The notes under the pieces were generated by a model. That model made no database searches. It was not told where the DNA came from and was given only the letters and a program-made list of their open reading frames with translations. A stretch of DNA of 64,000 nt from an uncultured Pelagibacteraceae bacterium. GTDB lineage: Bacteria > Pseudomonadota > Alphaproteobacteria > Pelagibacterales > Pelagibacteraceae. Location: assembly GCA_902546795.1 (NCBI GenBank), contig CACCLK010000001.1:1-64000 (forward strand). The letters run 5' to 3'. The position numbers were made by a program, and so were the translations under genes. This document shows positions 40,302-48,697 of the stretch, piece after piece. Numbering within the stretch: the stretch's first letter is position 1; each line of letters opens with the position of its first letter.

Positions 40302-41009
40302 CTAATAATATTTTTTTATTTCAGTATAAATCTTATTTTCAATTTCTTTTGTAAATTCATCATTATCTTTGCCTGGCATTATCGGCTCTAAAAATGAAAT
40401 ATGAATATCTCCTGAAAACTTCATAAAACTATTTTTTGGCCAAACTTTTCCTGTATTTAATGCAACAGGAATACAAGGTAAATTCAGTGCTTTGTATATT
40501 CTACCAACTCCTTTTTTGAAAGGAGGCTGTTCATCTAATTTTACTCGGGTTCCCTGAGGGAATATTAAAAGCGGTCTTTTACTTTTTTCTAATCTCTCTT
40601 TTATTTTTTCAAAAAAATTTAAATTTTCCTTGGTAGTCGTCTCTCTGATAATTGCTATAGAGCCAATCTTTCTCAAATACCAACCAAACAAAGGTATATT
40701 TAAAAGCTCTTTTTTTAAAATAAAAATCGGACCATCCAAAGGTATTTGTAATGCAAAAGTTTCAAACATAGATTGGTGTGCTGAAGCAACAAAAAAATGA
40801 TCAACTTTTTTTAAGTTTTCTTTTCCGTGAAAAATTACTTTAGTATTCATTACAAGCTTCAATATGAACACCATATATTTTGCTGATAACCTTCCAAAAA
40901 AAATTGTAAATCTGTCAGGTAGAATTAATGTAGGTATAGCTAATAAAAAAATTAAAATTAGTCCAAAGTAAAGAAAAAAATTAAAAATTAAAGATTTAAT
41001 AAATTGCAT
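40302..41009 (-). CDS. plsC: 1-acyl-sn-glycerol-3-phosphate acyltransferase family protein
   Basis: A membrane-associated PlsC-type acyltransferase that would acylate lysophosphatidic acid. It begins with an N-terminal hydrophobic span. The block I motif is AHQSMFETF, with Glu in place of the usual Asp of HxxxxD, a form I recall from other alphaproteobacterial members. Block III is FPQGTRV and block IV is CIPVALNTG. The length of 235 is normal. It overlaps lysA by one base and may share its transcript. Confidence 0.85.
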   Translation of the reverse strand: MQFIKSLIFNFFLYFGLILIFLLAIPTLILPDRFTIFFGRLSAKYMVFILKLVMNTKVIFHGKENLKKVDHFFVASAHQSMFETFALQIPLDGPIFILKKELLNIPLFGWYLRKIGSIAIIRETTTKENLNFFEKIKERLEKSKRPLLIFPQGTRVKLDEQPPFKKGVGRIYKALNLPCIPVALNTGKVWPKNSFMKFSGDIHISFLEPIMPGKDNDEFTKEIENKIYTEIKKYY

Positions 41010-42238
41010 TAAGAATTAATCAATTTTAGTAAATTTTGTTTTTTTCTAATATATCTAAATTTATTTCTTTTAATTAAAATTTCAGCGATTAAAGGCCTAG
41101 TATTATAATTTGACGATAATGAGGACCCATATGCACCAACATTTGTAATTGCAATAAAATCGTTCTCGCTTAGTTTTTGATATTTCCTATAAACTCCAAA
41201 TTTACAAGTGCTTTCACAAATTGGCCCTACAAATTCTACCGCGTTTTTCATTTTAGATGAATTTTTAGTAATAGGTATAATTTTATGAAATGCATTGTAT
41301 AAAGCTGGTCGCATGAAATCATTCATTCCGGCATCTAATATTATAAAGGTTTTATTTTGCCCTTTTTTAATAAATTGAACTTTACTTACTAGTATACCTG
41401 TGTTCCCAATTATGGATCTCCCTGGCTCAAAAATTATTTTACATTTAATTTTTCTTGCAAAATTATTTACTAATTTTGCATAAATATTAAGATTAATTGG
41501 TTTTTCTTTATCCTTGTAATTAATCCCAAAGCCCCCACCTAAATCAACATATTTTAAATTCAACCTTAATTCTTTTATTAATTTATTCATCACTTTAAGT
41601 GTTTTTTTGAAGGGCCCATCATTTAATATTTGGCTTCCTATATGAACACTTAAAGCTTCTAATTTAATATTTTTTAATTTGTCAATTTTTTTTATAAAAA
41701 ATTTAAAATTTTTAATTGATAAGCCGAACTTGTTATCTGCTTTACCCGTAGATATATTTTTATGTGTTTTTGCGTCGACATTAGGATTTAATCTAAACCC
41801 AATTGAAACCTTTTTTTTCATTTTTTTTGCCAATGCATTGACTAGCTTCGCTTCACTCTCAGACTCACAATTAATTAGTAAAATTTTTTTGCTAATCGCA
41901 ATTTTTAATTCTTCCTCTGTTTTACCAACTCCTGAAAAAACTATCTTTTTTGCTTTTATACCAGCCTTAAGAGCTTTTAAAAGTTCTCCGCCAGACACAA
42001 CATCGGCTCCAGCTCCTAGTTTACCTAAAACTCTCAAAATATTTGTATTGCTATTAGATTTTGCTGCAAAGCATATCAAAGGATTAGTTTTTTTGAATGT
42101 TTTAACAAAATTTAAATAGTTAAAAACAATTTGATTTTCTGAATAAATATAAAAAGGTGTTTTATTCTTTTTTAAAAAATTTCGAATTGATATTTTCTCA
42201 AGAAATAAATTTTTGCCTACATATCTTAAATTTTGCAT
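41009..42238 (-). CDS. lysA: Diaminopimelate decarboxylase
   Basis: LysA decarboxylates meso-diaminopimelate to lysine with PLP. The PLP-binding Lys is in CFAAKSN, ADVVSGGEL follows, then SVHIGSQIL, YVDLGGGFGINY and FEPGRSIIGNTG for the phosphate. PICESTCKFG supplies the second-subunit Cys and NVGAYGSSLSSNYNTR ends the core. The length of 409 is normal. The order argH-small lipoprotein-lysA is the standard alphaproteobacterial arrangement. Confidence 0.96.
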   Translation of the reverse strand: MQNLRYVGKNLFLEKISIRNFLKKNKTPFYIYSENQIVFNYLNFVKTFKKTNPLICFAAKSNSNTNILRVLGKLGAGADVVSGGELLKALKAGIKAKKIVFSGVGKTEEELKIAISKKILLINCESESEAKLVNALAKKMKKKVSIGFRLNPNVDAKTHKNISTGKADNKFGLSIKNFKFFIKKIDKLKNIKLEALSVHIGSQILNDGPFKKTLKVMNKLIKELRLNLKYVDLGGGFGINYKDKEKPINLNIYAKLVNNFARKIKCKIIFEPGRSIIGNTGILVSKVQFIKKGQNKTFIILDAGMNDFMRPALYNAFHKIIPITKNSSKMKNAVEFVGPICESTCKFGVYRKYQKLSENDFIAITNVGAYGSSLSSNYNTRPLIAEILIKRNKFRYIRKKQNLLKLINS

Positions 42239-42242
42239 AAGA

Positions 42243-42353
42243 TTATAAAACTATTTGTATATGATCGAGTTTTCCTTGATATTTAGGCTCTGATTTTTTT
42301 CCACATCCCGACAGAGTTAAGATTATTATACAAGTAAATGTCAATATTTTCAT
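42243..42353 (-). CDS. lptM: Small lipoprotein, LptM (YifL)-like
   Basis: A 36-residue protein too short for routine calling. It reads MKILTFTCIIILTLSGCGKK then a short polar tail, ending HIQIVL. Residues 1-16 form a signal peptide and LSGC is a lipobox with the acylated Cys at 17. The gene overlaps the argH stop by 4 bases (ATGA) and ends 4 bases before lysA. This argH-lipoprotein-lysA position and the LxGCGxKxP-like start are those of the LptM family, which helps mature the LPS transport protein LptD in E. coli. Family assignment is by context and lipobox. Confidence 0.8.
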   Translation of the reverse strand: MKILTFTCIIILTLSGCGKKSEPKYQGKLDHIQIVL

Positions 42354-43744
42354 TTCAATTCCTTTTTATATTTTTTTAACATCTTTTTAATATTTTGTTC
42401 AGCAGTTCCACCATGAGAAATCTTTGAGTTCATTGAGTTTTTAACATTCAAAATCTTCTGAACTTTACTATCGATTTCTTTAAAAAACTTTTTAAGCTCA
42501 TTCAATGATAATTGATCAAGCTTTTTAGATTTTTTTTCAGCATAATTTACCACCTTTGAGGAAATATTATAAGCTTCTCTAAAAGAGAGCTTTTTTTCTC
42601 TCACCAAATAATCTGAAAGGTCTGTCGCTGTTGTGTACCCTTCGTTGGCCATTTTAAGCATTCTGTTTCTATTAGGTGTAATACTTTTAATTAATTCATT
42701 TGCCATAATTAATGTATCTTTTAGTGTATCGTAACCATCAAACACAAGCGATTTATCGTCTTGTAAGTCTTTAAAATAAGAAATAGGAAGGCCTTTCATT
42801 ATTGTTAATAAAGAGTTCAATTTTCCATAATTTATACCCGTTCTTCCTCTAATTAACTCTGCAGGATCTGGGTTCTTTTTTTGTGGCATAATCGATGAAC
42901 CAGTCAACATTCTATCCGAGAAAGATATAAGTTGGTATGCATCAGAATTCATAATAATGAAATCCTCTGCTAGTCTAGATAAGTGCATAGCGCAAACAGC
43001 GCTTGCATACAAAAAATCTATAGCGAAATCCCTATCAGAGACAGAGTCTATTGAGTTATCTGTTGGTTTTTTAAACCCAAGTTTTTTTGAAGTAAAATTT
43101 CTATCAATTTTATACGAAGTACCTGATAAAGCCGCAGACCCCAATGGAGACTCGTCAAGCAAAATTAAATTGTTTTTAAATCTTTTTTTGTCTCTTTTTA
43201 GCATTTCAAAGTAAGCTAATAGATAATGAGCAAAAGAAATAGGTTGAGCATTTTTTAAATGCGTCAATCCTGGCATTGTAGCATCAGTGTATTTTTCTGA
43301 TTTTTTTAATATTGATTTCATTAATTCATTTATTTGATGAATTATTTCTTTAGTAGAATCTTTTATCCATAACTTAAAATCAGTGACAACTTGGTCATTT
43401 CTTGATCTGGCAGTGTGCATGTGACCAGCAGCCGGTCCAATTATTTCAAATAATTTTTTTTCGATATTGAGATGAATATCCTCATATTTTTCTTTAAAGG
43501 AAAAGTTACCTTTTTCAATTTTTTTAAGTATTTTTTCAAGCCCACTTATAATTTTTTTTCCATCTTTTGCAGATATAATCTTTTGTTTAATTAACATCTG
43601 GGTGTGTATTTTTGATGCAAAAATATCTTGTTTATATAGCCTTTTATCGGTGTTGATTGACGCACCTATTCTTTGAAAAGATTTAGAAGTTTGACTTTTA
43701 AACCTTTTTGACCAGACTGTTTTATTTTTATTTTTTATTTTCAT
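42350..43744 (-). CDS. argH: Argininosuccinate lyase
   Basis: ArgH splits argininosuccinate into arginine and fumarate. It begins with the WSKRF segment of this family, and shows HMHTARSRNDQVVTDF, GLTHLKNAQPISFAHYLLAY and the superfamily signature GSSIMPQKKNPDPAELIRG. TTATDLSDYLV is near the end. The length of 464 is normal. It is the first gene of the leftward argH-lptM-lysA-plsC set. The divergent tlpA start is only 24 bases away. Confidence 0.97.
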   Translation of the reverse strand: MKIKNKNKTVWSKRFKSQTSKSFQRIGASINTDKRLYKQDIFASKIHTQMLIKQKIISAKDGKKIISGLEKILKKIEKGNFSFKEKYEDIHLNIEKKLFEIIGPAAGHMHTARSRNDQVVTDFKLWIKDSTKEIIHQINELMKSILKKSEKYTDATMPGLTHLKNAQPISFAHYLLAYFEMLKRDKKRFKNNLILLDESPLGSAALSGTSYKIDRNFTSKKLGFKKPTDNSIDSVSDRDFAIDFLYASAVCAMHLSRLAEDFIIMNSDAYQLISFSDRMLTGSSIMPQKKNPDPAELIRGRTGINYGKLNSLLTIMKGLPISYFKDLQDDKSLVFDGYDTLKDTLIMANELIKSITPNRNRMLKMANEGYTTATDLSDYLVREKKLSFREAYNISSKVVNYAEKKSKKLDQLSLNELKKFFKEIDSKVQKILNVKNSMNSKISHGGTAEQNIKKMLKKYKKELK

Positions 43745-43768
43745 GTGTTATTTTCAATTTAAATTAAT

Positions 43769-44296
43769 ATGAAAATTAGTAAATCTTTTAAAACCTATAT
43801 TAACATAATTTTAAGTTTCTTTATCTTCACTATTCAGGCGGCCAACTCAGAATTATCAGGAAAAGTGATAATATATGACAAACCTCTTGAAGTGGGTGAA
43901 TTAAAAATAAAAGATTTTAATCTTCAAGAGATTGATCTAAGTGAAGAAAGAGGCAAGATCATGATACTTAATTTCTGGGCTACATGGTGTGCTCCTTGTA
44001 AAAAAGAGATGCCATCTTTAGAAAAATTAGCTAAAAATCACCCAGATTTAAAGATTTTTCCTATAAACTTAGAAGCACCTAATAAAAAAAGAACAAGCAA
44101 TTTCTATAAAGAGCTTGAAATTGTCAATTTGGATATTTTCTTTGACCCTGACTTCAATCTTCCAAAAAAATTTAAGATGCGTGGACTTCCCACAACTATT
44201 CTTATCGATAAAAAAGGCAATGAGTTTGGCAGGGTTATAGGTGAAATAGATTTTTCAAGTAAGGAGTTCTATAATTTAATAGAAAAGTATCTTTAG
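43769..44296 (+). CDS. tlpA: Periplasmic thioredoxin-like protein (TlpA/ResA type)
   Basis: An exported thiol-disulfide protein. Residues 1-25 form a signal peptide or membrane anchor, with likely cleavage near AANS. The thioredoxin fold carries the active site WCAPC at residues 73-77 and the cis-Pro region RGLPTTILIDKKG. The length of 175 fits TlpA/ResA proteins that keep cytochrome or copper-site cysteines reduced. It is alone on the plus strand, between argH (divergent) and a convergent small membrane protein that overlaps its last 4 bases. Confidence 0.88.
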   Translation: MKISKSFKTYINIILSFFIFTIQAANSELSGKVIIYDKPLEVGELKIKDFNLQEIDLSEERGKIMILNFWATWCAPCKKEMPSLEKLAKNHPDLKIFPINLEAPNKKRTSNFYKELEIVNLDIFFDPDFNLPKKFKMRGLPTTILIDKKGNEFGRVIGEIDFSSKEFYNLIEKYL

Positions 44297-44493
44297 TTTT
44301 TAAAAAGGTAAGCAAGTAAAACTAAAACTATAATAGCAATAAATTGCAGTAAGACTCTAAGTTGCATTAGTTTATTTGAATATTTTTTGCTGGTACTTCC
44401 ACCTTTAAATAAAGTATAAATACCTAATACTAAAACTATGCCAACAGCACCTAAAAGTGAAAAACCAATAAAGTTAAAAATAAATTCAGACAT
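44293..44493 (-). CDS. Small two-span membrane protein with HIG1-like domain
   Basis: A 66-residue protein from the ATG at 44493, starting MSEFIFNFIGFSLLGAVGIV. It has two membrane spans joined by FKGGSTSKKYSNKLMQLRV. The KYSNKLMQLRVLLQ stretch resembles the HIG1 (hypoxia-induced) domain of mitochondria and alphaproteobacteria, where such proteins associate with respiratory complexes. An upstream ATG at 44586 would add 31 residues overlapping the divergent gene and is less likely. Its start is 15 bases from the divergent esterase start. Confidence 0.75.
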   Translation of the reverse strand: MSEFIFNFIGFSLLGAVGIVLVLGIYTLFKGGSTSKKYSNKLMQLRVLLQFIAIIVLVLLAYLFKN

Positions 44494-44508
44494 AAATATT
44501 TTACTACC

Positions 44509-45165
44509 ATGAGCTATTCTCTTAACACAACAATAATTAACGCACAATCTGATCAAAAACCAAAAAACGCTGTAATACTTTGTCACGGATATGGGGGTAA
44601 TGGAAAGGATATTTCAATATTAGCTAATTATTGGAAAAATTATCTCAAAGATACTGTATTTATTTGTCCCGATGCACCCGAAATTTGTGCAGTAAGCCCA
44701 AGCGGATTTCAATGGTTTGATTTGTTAGATGAGAATAAAGAGCAAATTTTATCAAAATCATTAATTGCGGAAATGAAACTAAATAAATTTATTGATGAGG
44801 TAAAAAATAATTATCAACTCGCTGCTAATAAAATTGTCATGTGTGGTTTTAGTCAAGGTTGCATGATCGCATTACAAACTTCACTAAAAAGAGTAGATAA
44901 ACTAAAAGGGGTAATCGGATACTCTGGTAAAATAATAAATAAGGAACATTTAGCGAAAAATATCAATTCACGGCCTAGTATTTTTTTGATGCATGGAGAT
45001 AAAGACGAAGTAGTTCCAATAAGTTTTCTTCTGGAGGCTAAAGAATTTTTCAGTAATAATTCTTACGAAATAAGCACTGCAATATTCAAAAATTGTGAAC
45101 ATCGAATTCCACAAGAAGGATCAAGCCTTGGATTAGAATTTATTAAAAAAAATTTGTATAGTTGA
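44509..45165 (+). CDS. Phospholipase/carboxylesterase family hydrolase
   Basis: A 218-residue cytoplasmic alpha/beta hydrolase of the Abhydrolase_2 (carboxylesterase/acyl-protein thioesterase) type. The early motif is LCHGYGGNGKD, the nucleophile elbow is CGFSQGCMI with Ser115, the acid is Asp166 in MHGDKDEVVP, and the base is His198 in NCEHRIP. No signal peptide. Substrate cannot be told; short-chain esters or lysophospholipids are typical of the family. The gene stands alone between a divergent HIG1-like gene and the HNH gene. Confidence 0.85.
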   Translation: MSYSLNTTIINAQSDQKPKNAVILCHGYGGNGKDISILANYWKNYLKDTVFICPDAPEICAVSPSGFQWFDLLDENKEQILSKSLIAEMKLNKFIDEVKNNYQLAANKIVMCGFSQGCMIALQTSLKRVDKLKGVIGYSGKIINKEHLAKNINSRPSIFLMHGDKDEVVPISFLLEAKEFFSNNSYEISTAIFKNCEHRIPQEGSSLGLEFIKKNLYS

Positions 45166-45225
45166 TAATCAAGCTGTTACAAAATAGAACTTGATAAAAT
45201 TATTAGTTTCAGATAGCTTTTGATT

Positions 45226-45795
45226 ATGATTATTTCTGCGACCGAAAAAGTTCCATTAGAAAAATGTCCAGCACTGGTGCTTAATGCTGATTTCAGACCA
45301 TTAAGCTATTATCCATTGTCTCTATGGTGTTGGCAGGACGCAGTTAAATCCGTTTTTTTAAAAAGAGTTAGTATTGTCTCAAATTACAAAAGAAAAATAA
45401 GAAGTCCATCATTCGAGATGAATTTGCCAAGTGTAATTGCATTAAAAAGTTTTATCAAACCCTCTGAGAATCCAAACTTCACAAGATTTAATGTTTTTTT
45501 AAGAGACAAATTTACTTGTCAGTATTGTGGAGATGGAAAAGACCTAACTTTTGATCATCTTCTTCCAAAATCCAAAGGTGGAATAACAGACTGGGAAAAT
45601 GTGGTAACTGCTTGCTCAACCTGCAATGTTAAAAAAGGTGGAAAGCTTTACGAATTGAGTGGAATGAAATTATTTAACAAGCCTTACAGACCTTCTGTAG
45701 AAGACCTTCATAAAAATGGGAGACATTTTCCTCCCAACTTTCTACACGAAAGCTGGATGGACTACTTGTATTGGGATATTGAACTTGAGCCTTAA
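45226..45795 (+). CDS. HNH endonuclease family protein
   Basis: A 189-residue protein with a complete HNH domain. C98/C101 (CQYC) and C130/C133 (CSTC) would bind structural zinc, and D110-H111 with N125 form the catalytic DH...N set. The N-terminal half (CPALVLNADFRPLSYYPLSL) is a conserved part seen in a widespread alphaproteobacterial single-copy HNH protein whose role is not established. I chose ATG 45226; a TTG at 45220 would add two residues. It ends directly against the convergent coq7. Confidence 0.85.
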   Translation: MIISATEKVPLEKCPALVLNADFRPLSYYPLSLWCWQDAVKSVFLKRVSIVSNYKRKIRSPSFEMNLPSVIALKSFIKPSENPNFTRFNVFLRDKFTCQYCGDGKDLTFDHLLPKSKGGITDWENVVTACSTCNVKKGGKLYELSGMKLFNKPYRPSVEDLHKNGRHFPPNFLHESWMDYLYWDIELEP

Positions 45796-46329
45796 TTAAT
45801 ATTTTTCTGATATTGCTATAGCAATTCGTGATGAAGTTTTAATTACATTGTCTAAAATCTTATATAATCCTTTTTTTGTTGCTCCTTCTTCATATGCAAT
45901 ATCCTTGTGATCTAATTCATCTTGTCTAAACTTTTCAATCTTCTTTTTTAAATCTTTTTCGTCCTCTTTTAATTTATATGTCTGATTTTTATAATGATCA
46001 TCTATTACCTCTTCTACCGAGGCAGTGCAAAGCATTGCTGCTTTCTTTCCCAACATAGCGGTTCCAAATCCTAACGCGACACCCATTATGTCCCAAAGGG
46101 GCAATAATCTTGTTGGTTTGATGTCTCTTCTATTTATTTCTTTTTCGAAAAATTCGAAGTGCTCTTTCTCATGCTCTTTCATCTCTTCGATTTTTTTTTT
46201 TAGGTCTTCGTCCTGTTTAAAGGTTTTGAGGGCTAAAAGTTGACCTTCATAAATTTTAATCGCACCTCTCTCACCGGCATGATCAACTCTAATAATTTCT
46301 TCTAAAGTTTTTTTATCTGTTTTGTTCAT
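45796..46329 (-). CDS. coq7: Ubiquinone biosynthesis hydroxylase Coq7
   Basis: Coq7 hydroxylates the C6 position of the quinone ring (demethoxyubiquinone hydroxylase). It is a ferritin-like di-iron protein: the ligands lie in RVDHAGERGAIKIYEGQ, MKEHEKEHFEFF, CTASVEEVIDDHY and RQDELDHKDIAYEEGA. The length of 177 is typical of the short bacterial form. It overlaps dsbB by 17 bases. Confidence 0.95.
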   Translation of the reverse strand: MNKTDKKTLEEIIRVDHAGERGAIKIYEGQLLALKTFKQDEDLKKKIEEMKEHEKEHFEFFEKEINRRDIKPTRLLPLWDIMGVALGFGTAMLGKKAAMLCTASVEEVIDDHYKNQTYKLKEDEKDLKKKIEKFRQDELDHKDIAYEEGATKKGLYKILDNVIKTSSRIAIAISEKY

Positions 46330-46783
46330 TTTTTAAATTTATAAGAAGAATACCACTTAAGACAAGAGATAAAAGTGTATTTATTGTAGCAAGCGACAAA
46401 CCAAAAAATCTTATAGTAACATCTTTGCAACTAATTACTGTTTTCTCTAATGCTTTGAGCAATTCTTCTGGGTTAGTAATTTTATTATTATCTAAATTAC
46501 AAATAAAAGACTCCTCAAAAAAGCCTTGTTCTATTCCAAAATGATAAAAAGAAATTGATGAACCTATCAAAAAAAGCAAAGCTACAACCATTATCAAAGC
46601 TTTTTTGAATTTATGAAAAATTATTGAGAAAGGTAACAACACAACAGCTGCTGCATAAGGAATTCTTTGTAGAATACATAGATTACACGGTTTATGTCCG
46701 AGGCCAAATTCAATAAAGTAAGCCATACATAATATCAAGAAACTTAAAAAAGAAATATTTATTAAAACTGTATTTTTTTTCAT
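46313..46783 (-). CDS. dsbB: Disulfide bond formation protein B
   Basis: DsbB reoxidises DsbA and passes electrons to ubiquinone in the inner membrane. Four hydrophobic spans are visible. The first periplasmic pair is CNLC (C33, C36) in KPCNLCILQRIPY, with the quinone-site region following. The second pair is C95 and C119. The length of 156 is normal. It lies between yqaA (1-base gap) and coq7 (overlap), linking disulfide formation with quinone synthesis on one transcript. Confidence 0.93.
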   Translation of the reverse strand: MKKNTVLINISFLSFLILCMAYFIEFGLGHKPCNLCILQRIPYAAAVVLLPFSIIFHKFKKALIMVVALLFLIGSSISFYHFGIEQGFFEESFICNLDNNKITNPEELLKALEKTVISCKDVTIRFFGLSLATINTLLSLVLSGILLINLKNEQNR

Positions 46784-46784
46784 T

Positions 46785-47381
46785 TTATTTCAAAAATAAG
46801 TAAGCTATTCCCATTAATAAAACTATGAATAAACCAAGTAGTAAAAATAATTTCTTACCTTCTGCAGAAAAATAATCTTCGAATTTTTTACCAAATTTCA
46901 TTGATAAATACGAAACAATAAAAAACCTCAAACCTCTTGAAATAAGACTGATAATTACAAATAAAAAAAGATTAAAATTCATCAATCCACTTGTGATAGT
47001 AAAAACTTTGTAAGGCAAAGGGGTGAATCCAGCTAAAAAAAGTGTGCTTATCCAAAAAATCATACCTTCTTTATTTGATAATTTTCCTTGAAGATCTAAA
47101 ACCTTTTCTTCATAGTTATATAGCTCAATTACTGACATGGAAATATCAATAAACATATAACCCAAAAAATATCCGAAAACTCCACCGAGAACTGAAAAAA
47201 TTGTTGCTACCAAAAAATTTTTAAAATAGTCCTCTTTTTTAGCTATGGACATCGGAATTAACATCACATCTGGCGGTATGGGAAAAAATGAACTTTCTAT
47301 AAATGATACAAATCCTAATGCTATCTTAGAAAATTTATGTCTAGCCAATTCTAAACATCTATCGTATAACTTTTTTATCAT
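46785..47381 (-). CDS. yqaA: YqaA/DedA-family (VTT domain) membrane protein
   Basis: A 198-residue inner membrane protein with about five hydrophobic segments. SFIESSFFPIPPDVMLIPMS and GGVFGYFLGYMF match the YqaA branch of the DedA/VTT superfamily, and FLAGFTPLPYKVFTITSG is its second conserved block. DedA relatives are implicated in lipid scrambling or membrane homeostasis; the role of YqaA itself is not known. It is the first gene of yqaA-dsbB-coq7, and its ATG is only nine bases from the divergent gene at 47391. Confidence 0.85.
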   Translation of the reverse strand: MIKKLYDRCLELARHKFSKIALGFVSFIESSFFPIPPDVMLIPMSIAKKEDYFKNFLVATIFSVLGGVFGYFLGYMFIDISMSVIELYNYEEKVLDLQGKLSNKEGMIFWISTLFLAGFTPLPYKVFTITSGLMNFNLFLFVIISLISRGLRFFIVSYLSMKFGKKFEDYFSAEGKKLFLLLGLFIVLLMGIAYLFLK

Positions 47382-47390
47382 TTTGAATTT

Positions 47391-47576
47391 ATGAACTTAA
47401 AATGCACAATACTCAAGTTCTTAGCAAGTCTAATCTTGTCTCCCATAGCTATTTATGCAGTGTTGCTTTTAGCGAAAATATTTGGTGCAGATTATGAATT
47501 CACCCATGGAGAGTCATTTGTTGTGTGGCTTTTGATGGCAATTTTAATATCTAATAGCGTAACATGGAAAAAATAA
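47391..47576 (+). CDS. Small two-span membrane protein, unknown
   Basis: A 61-residue protein with two hydrophobic segments (about 7-28 and 44-57) separated by FGADYEFTHGESFVV. I do not recognise the family. Its stop is followed by a single base and then the start of the 359-residue regulator, so the two are probably co-translated. Starts are nine bases apart from the divergent yqaA, meaning its promoter must lie inside yqaA. Confidence 0.6.
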   Translation: MNLKCTILKFLASLILSPIAIYAVLLLAKIFGADYEFTHGESFVVWLLMAILISNSVTWKK

Positions 47577-47577
47577 T

Positions 47578-48657
47578 ATGTCTGAATTAAAAAAAGAAAA
47601 TATAACTGAGTTGCACCCATCAATTAAAAATACTTCTCGGTTCCCTACACAATTTACACACAATGCAGATATTGATAATATTTTAATCAACAACATGGGT
47701 TTAGTTGTAAATAACTGGTTTAGGTTTCAATCAGAGTGGACTTATAATGCTTATAAGACTCTTAAAGATTTAGATAAATATTTAATTCTTATTTATTTAA
47801 TTCAAAAAACATTCAATCATTATTCAGACATGTTTTTAGTACAATCGGAAAAAACGTTTTATGATATTGAAAAATTTGAAATAGAAAAAATTAACCTGAT
47901 AGAAATATCTGAAGAATTGAATATCCCAAAAGAGACAGTAAGAAGAAAAATAAATGAACTTAATAAGTCTGGTTTTGTTGAAAGATCGGGAAAAAGAATT
48001 ATCATAAGAACAGGGGCTTTCGATAAGCAAAGACCTGTAGAAACAGTAAAGCGTTTATCTACTTTTTTATCAAATGTATCGAAAATTCTATCCGATCAAA
48101 ATAAAAACATTATTAATTCTCCGGTCGAAGCATTAGAGCTTGAAAACTTCATAAGATCAAATTTCACATTAATTTGGAAATTCTTTTTTAGAACACAAAT
48201 TCCAAATTTAGTCGGATGGAGAAATTTTTATGGAGATCTTGAGACCTGGGTAGTAGTTGCAACCGTTTTAATAAATCAAATGCAAAAGCTTAGAGACAAG
48301 TACAAAGGTAAAGGAGTAATAGAAGACTCAGAAAAATTTTCTAATGATGAAAAATTTAGAAAATCTTGGGAAAATGCTCTTTCTAAAGGAAATGAAATTA
48401 CAGGAGTGAACGCCTCTTCAATTTCAGAAGTATCTGGTATTCCACGAGCAACAGTCATCAGAAAACTTAAACATGGGGTAAAAATGGGAGTATTAGAGAG
48501 AGATAAAAATCAGCTTTACACTATGAAAAAAATGAAAGCACCAAAGCTGAAACAATTCTTACAAACTGGTAAAACTATTCAATTTAGAATTTATAGTTTT
48601 ATTGGTACATTTTTCGACCTTTATAAAAACAAAGAAAGAATACCAAGGGCAAAATAA
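47578..48657 (+). CDS. Putative transcriptional regulator with two helix-turn-helix regions
   Basis: A 359-residue soluble protein with two winged-helix-like DNA-binding segments. The first is at about 108-136 (ISEELNIPKETVRRKINEL then a GFVER wing). The second is at about 279-308 (ISEVSGIPRATVIRKLKHG then GVLERD). Both follow the MarR/GntR-like pattern in which the recognition helix contains T-V-x-R-K. The middle 150 residues have no motif I can name. Coupled to the small membrane protein just upstream. tRNA-Leu follows 40 bases later. Targets cannot be told from sequence. Confidence 0.7.
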   Translation: MSELKKENITELHPSIKNTSRFPTQFTHNADIDNILINNMGLVVNNWFRFQSEWTYNAYKTLKDLDKYLILIYLIQKTFNHYSDMFLVQSEKTFYDIEKFEIEKINLIEISEELNIPKETVRRKINELNKSGFVERSGKRIIIRTGAFDKQRPVETVKRLSTFLSNVSKILSDQNKNIINSPVEALELENFIRSNFTLIWKFFFRTQIPNLVGWRNFYGDLETWVVVATVLINQMQKLRDKYKGKGVIEDSEKFSNDEKFRKSWENALSKGNEITGVNASSISEVSGIPRATVIRKLKHGVKMGVLERDKNQLYTMKKMKAPKLKQFLQTGKTIQFRIYSFIGTFFDLYKNKERIPRAK

Positions 48658-48697
48658 ATCTTTTTTTTTTAATAAAAATAATATTATATTTAAATTA

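Noticed and set aside
41679-42119. 146-residue plus-strand frame antisense to lysA
   Set aside because: lysA on the minus strand has all family motifs; this is a shadow frame.
44494-44586. 31-residue N-terminal extension of the HIG1-like protein
   Set aside because: It overlaps the divergent esterase start and lacks the family pattern; ATG 44493 gives the normal short protein.
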